A stretch of 7,483 nt of DNA from assembly GCA_963597395.1 (NCBI GenBank), contig CAVBPX010000081.1, positions 1 through 7,483 of the forward strand. The letters run 5' to 3'. Every line of letters starts with the position of its first letter. Positions within the stretch are counted from its first letter, which is position 1. The position numbers were made by a program, and so were the translations under genes. Below are positions 5,288 through 7,483 of this stretch, in pieces. The stretch is from Hallerella sp963597395 (GTDB taxonomy: Bacteria > Fibrobacterota > Fibrobacteria > Fibrobacterales > Fibrobacteraceae). The notes under the pieces were generated by a model that saw only the letters and a program-made list of their open reading frames with translations, searched no databases and was not told the DNA's origin.

Positions 5288-7261
5288 TTAGCGGATGGAA
5301 ATGCGTTTGACGAGGCTTTCGGAACCGGCGCGAATTTTGATAATGCGGGCGCCAGCAGGAATCGCTTCGAGGGAAACCTGTCCCGTCACCTGCGAGAACT
5401 TTTTAAGAACGCGGCCCTGCATGTCAAAGACTTCGACATTTGCCGGGATGGCGCCTTGAATTTCGAGCGTCTTTCCCGTGAACGAGACGAAAAGGGACTT
5501 TGCCATCTGCCGTGCTGAAATAGCCGTTGTTTCATCGGAAGCGGACTTGAGCGAAAGGTTCGAGATGGTCACCTGTTCCCAGCGGGATCCCGGCATGGAA
5601 AGCGTCAGCACGGCGGATTCCGTAGCATTTGCCGTAAACTGGCACATATAGGTTTTGGATTCTCCTGCAGCGACGGAAAGGTTTTCGGAACAGTAGCTAT
5701 CGAGGGTCGTTTTGATGTCCATCGAACCGCCGCCCGCCTGGACAAAGGCGTCAAAGCTTAGCGTGTAGAAGGTCCCGGCACTGACCGGTCCGAGGTTTTT
5801 CGTCACAACGCGTTCGCTTGTCCAGTCGCTTGTCGCACCGATTGTAACGCCGTCTTCCTTCGCATAGGTGAGGTTCGCCTTTTCGGATTCCCAGTCGCTA
5901 CTTGCCAAAACGGAAGAACTGGAAGAGAAACTTGAGCTGGAAGATTGCGAAACGCTTGAACTGCTCAAGCTGAAGGAGCTGCTCGAAGCGGGGACGGACG
6001 AGCTGCTGACCTGGGAAGAGCTGGAAGACGGCATAACGCTTGAGCTGCTGAAATAGGAGGAACTGCTCGAAACGCGCTGCGAGGAACTCGACGAATAAAC
6101 CTTTGACGAAGAAGACCGGGGCGTTGAAGAACTGGACGCTCCGCTATTCATTGCGGCAAAGTTTTGCATGTTTCCGGAGAGGAGAAGCCCGCTGAGAACC
6201 TGCAGCGCCGTGTTAAAATAGGTTTCCCCGCTTTTTTTCAAAAGAGTTGATGCGTAACTTTTCAGCTTGGAGTCATAGGTGGAACTGTAGAGCATGGCGC
6301 ATGTGAGAGGGCCCACGGCCGTCGAATTGGACCAGGCTTCACCGTAGTCGGAACCGTCGTTCAGGTTCATGGGAACTTTAAGTTTTGAGGCACTTCCGCG
6401 GTTGCTCACCCAGGGGGCGAGCTTGGAAAGGAGCGTTGCGGCATCGCTATGACCGTACCAGGCGTAGCTCCAGGCCCAGCGCCATGGGGCGCGCGGGGCG
6501 TCATAGTCGTAGGCGGTGTAGCCCGCGTTTCCGTTTACGGGATTTCCCGAAGCATCGCTCCAGCCGGAAGGAAGTCCCGTGTTGGAGTTCTGGTTGCTTT
6601 TGAGGAGCGTGTAGTTGGCGGAAATGGCGGTGCTCCAGAAAGAGGCGTCGTCAAAGCTCTTGAAAATTTCAAAGGCGGCCGGGCTCACGTAGCTCGGGTT
6701 TTTGTAGGTGTCCCACATGTCGCCCGGTTTGTGGAGGCCGTTCGAATTCATTTCGTAGCTGCGAATTTTGGCAATGAGGTTGCTTGCCGCGGTCTTGTAT
6801 TTTTCGTCCCCGAACTGGTAATAGGCCATCGCCAGGGCGAATGCGACGTCAAATTCCGCATCGGTCGCCGCGTTTTGTTCGGTGACATTGCTGAATCCCT
6901 GGATTTTCCAGTGCATGAGTCCGTTGGAATTGAGCCATTTGTTGTAATAGTTCCAGAGCTTGTCAAAGTGGGACTGGTAACTGGTTGTGTTGTTGCTGAA
7001 ATAGACCATCATGATCATGCCGTAGCCGATGCCTTCGGAAACGGTATAACTGTTATCGTCGAACTTGATGCGGGCGAGGTCTCCGCTTTCTTCGTAAAAT
7101 CTGGTCAGGAATGTCTCGAAATTGGACTTTACCTGGTCCGAAATCCCGGATACATAGGTTCCGTGGGCGTAGGACTTTTCTTGCGGGTAGGGAAAGTTTA
7201 CGGTGGCAAACGCGCAAATGGCAAAAGATGCGAGCGTCAAAAGGAACAGTTGCTTTTTCAT
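5288..7261 (-). CDS. Secreted GH8 endoglucanase with poly-Ser linker, CBM-like and T9SS-type C-terminal domains
   Basis: Glycoside hydrolase family 8 enzyme, 657 residues, predicted to cut internal beta-1,4-glucan bonds (cellulose, mixed-linkage glucan; some GH8 act on xylan or chitosan) by inversion. Signal peptide 1-19 (ICAFA/T). The GH8 domain spans about 22-372: proton-donor Glu76 in SEGIGYGM (75-82), ATDAEFDVA (132-140) as the family signature, and YDAPRAPWR-type motif (253-261) with Asp254 at the expected general-base position. The 178-residue spacing fits the family. A linker (375-456) has 11 blocks of 4-5 Ser. Residues 457-572 look like a jelly-roll carbohydrate-binding module (ends WEQVTISNLSL), with Cys524 and Cys540 able to pair. 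Residues 585-657 are a basic domain (VFDMQGRVLKKF, AIPAGARIIKI, ends KRISIR) resembling T9SS type A sorting tails, also like the basic terminal domains of Fibrobacter enzymes. AAGG (reverse of 7268-7271) precedes the ATG by 6 bases. Confidence 0.93.
   Translation of the reverse strand: MKKQLFLLTLASFAICAFATVNFPYPQEKSYAHGTYVSGISDQVKSNFETFLTRFYEESGDLARIKFDDNSYTVSEGIGYGMIMMVYFSNNTTSYQSHFDKLWNYYNKWLNSNGLMHWKIQGFSNVTEQNAATDAEFDVAFALAMAYYQFGDEKYKTAASNLIAKIRSYEMNSNGLHKPGDMWDTYKNPSYVSPAAFEIFKSFDDASFWSTAISANYTLLKSNQNSNTGLPSGWSDASGNPVNGNAGYTAYDYDAPRAPWRWAWSYAWYGHSDAATLLSKLAPWVSNRGSASKLKVPMNLNDGSDYGEAWSNSTAVGPLTCAMLYSSTYDSKLKSYASTLLKKSGETYFNTALQVLSGLLLSGNMQNFAAMNSGASSSSTPRSSSSKVYSSSSSQRVSSSSSYFSSSSVMPSSSSSQVSSSSVPASSSSFSLSSSSVSQSSSSSFSSSSSVLASSDWESEKANLTYAKEDGVTIGATSDWTSERVVTKNLGPVSAGTFYTLSFDAFVQAGGGSMDIKTTLDSYCSENLSVAAGESKTYMCQFTANATESAVLTLSMPGSRWEQVTISNLSLKSASDETTAISARQMAKSLFVSFTGKTLEIQGAIPANVEVFDMQGRVLKKFSQVTGQVSLEAIPAGARIIKIRAGSESLVKRISIR
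5894..6139 (-). repeat. Poly-serine linker repeat within the endoglucanase gene
   Basis: This stretch encodes residues 375-456, where 11 blocks of 4-5 serines alternate with short 1-4 residue spacers (KVY, QRV, YF, VMP and similar). It is a flexible, possibly glycosylated linker of a kind common in Fibrobacter plant-wall enzymes. The repetition also creates a leucine/glutamate-rich open frame on the opposite strand (5868-6056), which is not a gene. Confidence 0.9.
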
Positions 7262-7397
7262 AAAGGTCCTTGCTGAATTTTTCCCCTAATCTATTTAAGT
7301 TTCGAAAAATTTTACTCCTTTTCCCGTCAGTTCCGTTTACTTTTGTTCCCGCTTCGTTCCCCATGTGACGGAGAGCATATTGCCCCAAATCCGTTTT
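7262..7397 (-). promoter_or_regulatory. Upstream region of the endoglucanase gene
   Basis: This non-coding stretch must hold the endoglucanase promoter and leader. It contains the RBS (AAGG, reverse of 7268-7271) and an AT-rich block (about 7277-7317) where a -10 element could sit (TAAATAGATTAG on the minus strand, around 7288-7299). I cannot pair it with a convincing -35. No gene was seen here. Confidence 0.3.
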
Positions 7398-7398
7398 G

Positions 7399-7427
7399 CC
7401 TGCTGCGGGCAGGTAGAATCCATCCCG
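7399..7427 (+). repeat. Second copy of a 20-base repeat with hairpin
   Basis: GGCAGGTAGAATCCATCCCG at 7408-7427 is identical to 5196-5215 and in the same orientation. As at the first site, the left part forms a hairpin (CCTGC 7399-7403 with GCAGG 7409-7413). The two copies sit just outside the two ends of the endoglucanase gene. Confidence 0.6.
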
Positions 7428-7433
7428 TAGTTC

Positions 7434-7465
7434 AGAACTTAGTTGAGAGAACTTAGAGCTTAGAG
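7434..7465 (+). repeat. Short direct repeats (AGAACTTAG)
   Basis: AGAACTTAG occurs at 7434-7442 and 7448-7456, followed by the related AGCTTAGAG (7457-7465). This is a low-complexity intergenic repeat of unknown role. Confidence 0.4.
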
Positions 7466-7470
7466 TTGCA

Positions 7471-7483
7471 AAGCGGTCCGCTT
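7471..7483. repeat. Palindrome AAGCGG-T-CCGCTT at window edge
   Basis: A perfect 6-bp inverted repeat with a 1-base centre is cut off by the window end. It may be the start of a larger repeat or the first arm of a hairpin; nothing more can be said. Confidence 0.35.

Noticed and set aside
5868..6056. Glu/Leu-rich plus-strand frame resembling a coiled coil
   Set aside because: It is the complement of the poly-serine linker codons and ends inside the linker.
6449..7276. 275-codon plus-strand frame opposite the endoglucanase
   Set aside because: The GH8 catalytic motifs are unambiguous on the minus strand; the plus frame is Val/Gly-rich shadow sequence.

Overview
The window looks like a chromosome segment from Fibrobacter or a close relative in the Fibrobacterota (a gut, fibre-degrading Gram-negative). 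The case rests on a secreted family-8 endoglucanase with a long poly-serine linker and a basic C-terminal sorting-type domain, a PorV-type outer-membrane barrel, and outer-membrane and periplasmic protein features throughout. This is inference from protein style; no marker gene is present. Most of the window is moderately GC-rich (about 58% in a hand-counted stretch, 601-660). The first 470 bases are clearly AT-rich (about 30% GC in 181-240).

Layout. 1-177: two hairpins, the second a strong terminator-like dyad, and a possible 7-codon leader. 178-468 (+): small exported heptad-repeat protein of unknown function. 472-1626 (-): exported peptidyl-prolyl isomerase with three FKBP domains, its stop only 3 bases from the previous gene's stop. 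1690-5073 (+): a tight three-gene operon. It holds a membrane-anchored unknown protein, a PorV-like outer-membrane barrel carrying a large inserted beta-propeller (TTG start, 8-base overlap), and the tRNA-queuosine enzyme QueH (1-base overlap). 5074-5287: convergent intergenic region with a dyad, REP-like repeats and a bidirectional terminator. 5288-7261 (-): GH8 endoglucanase with poly-Ser linker, a probable carbohydrate-binding module and a type IX secretion (T9SS) style C-terminal domain. 7262-7483: upstream region of the endoglucanase and more repeats, including a 20-base direct repeat that also occurs past the gene's other end.

How the genes may work together. Most products act in the envelope or outside the cell. 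The endoglucanase appears to leave by signal peptide plus a T9SS-type tail, and PorV proteins are the outer-membrane shuttles for such cargo, so the PorV-propeller protein is the most interesting object here. The FKBP protein is a plausible periplasmic folding helper. QueH is a tRNA-modification enzyme with no obvious link to its operon partners.
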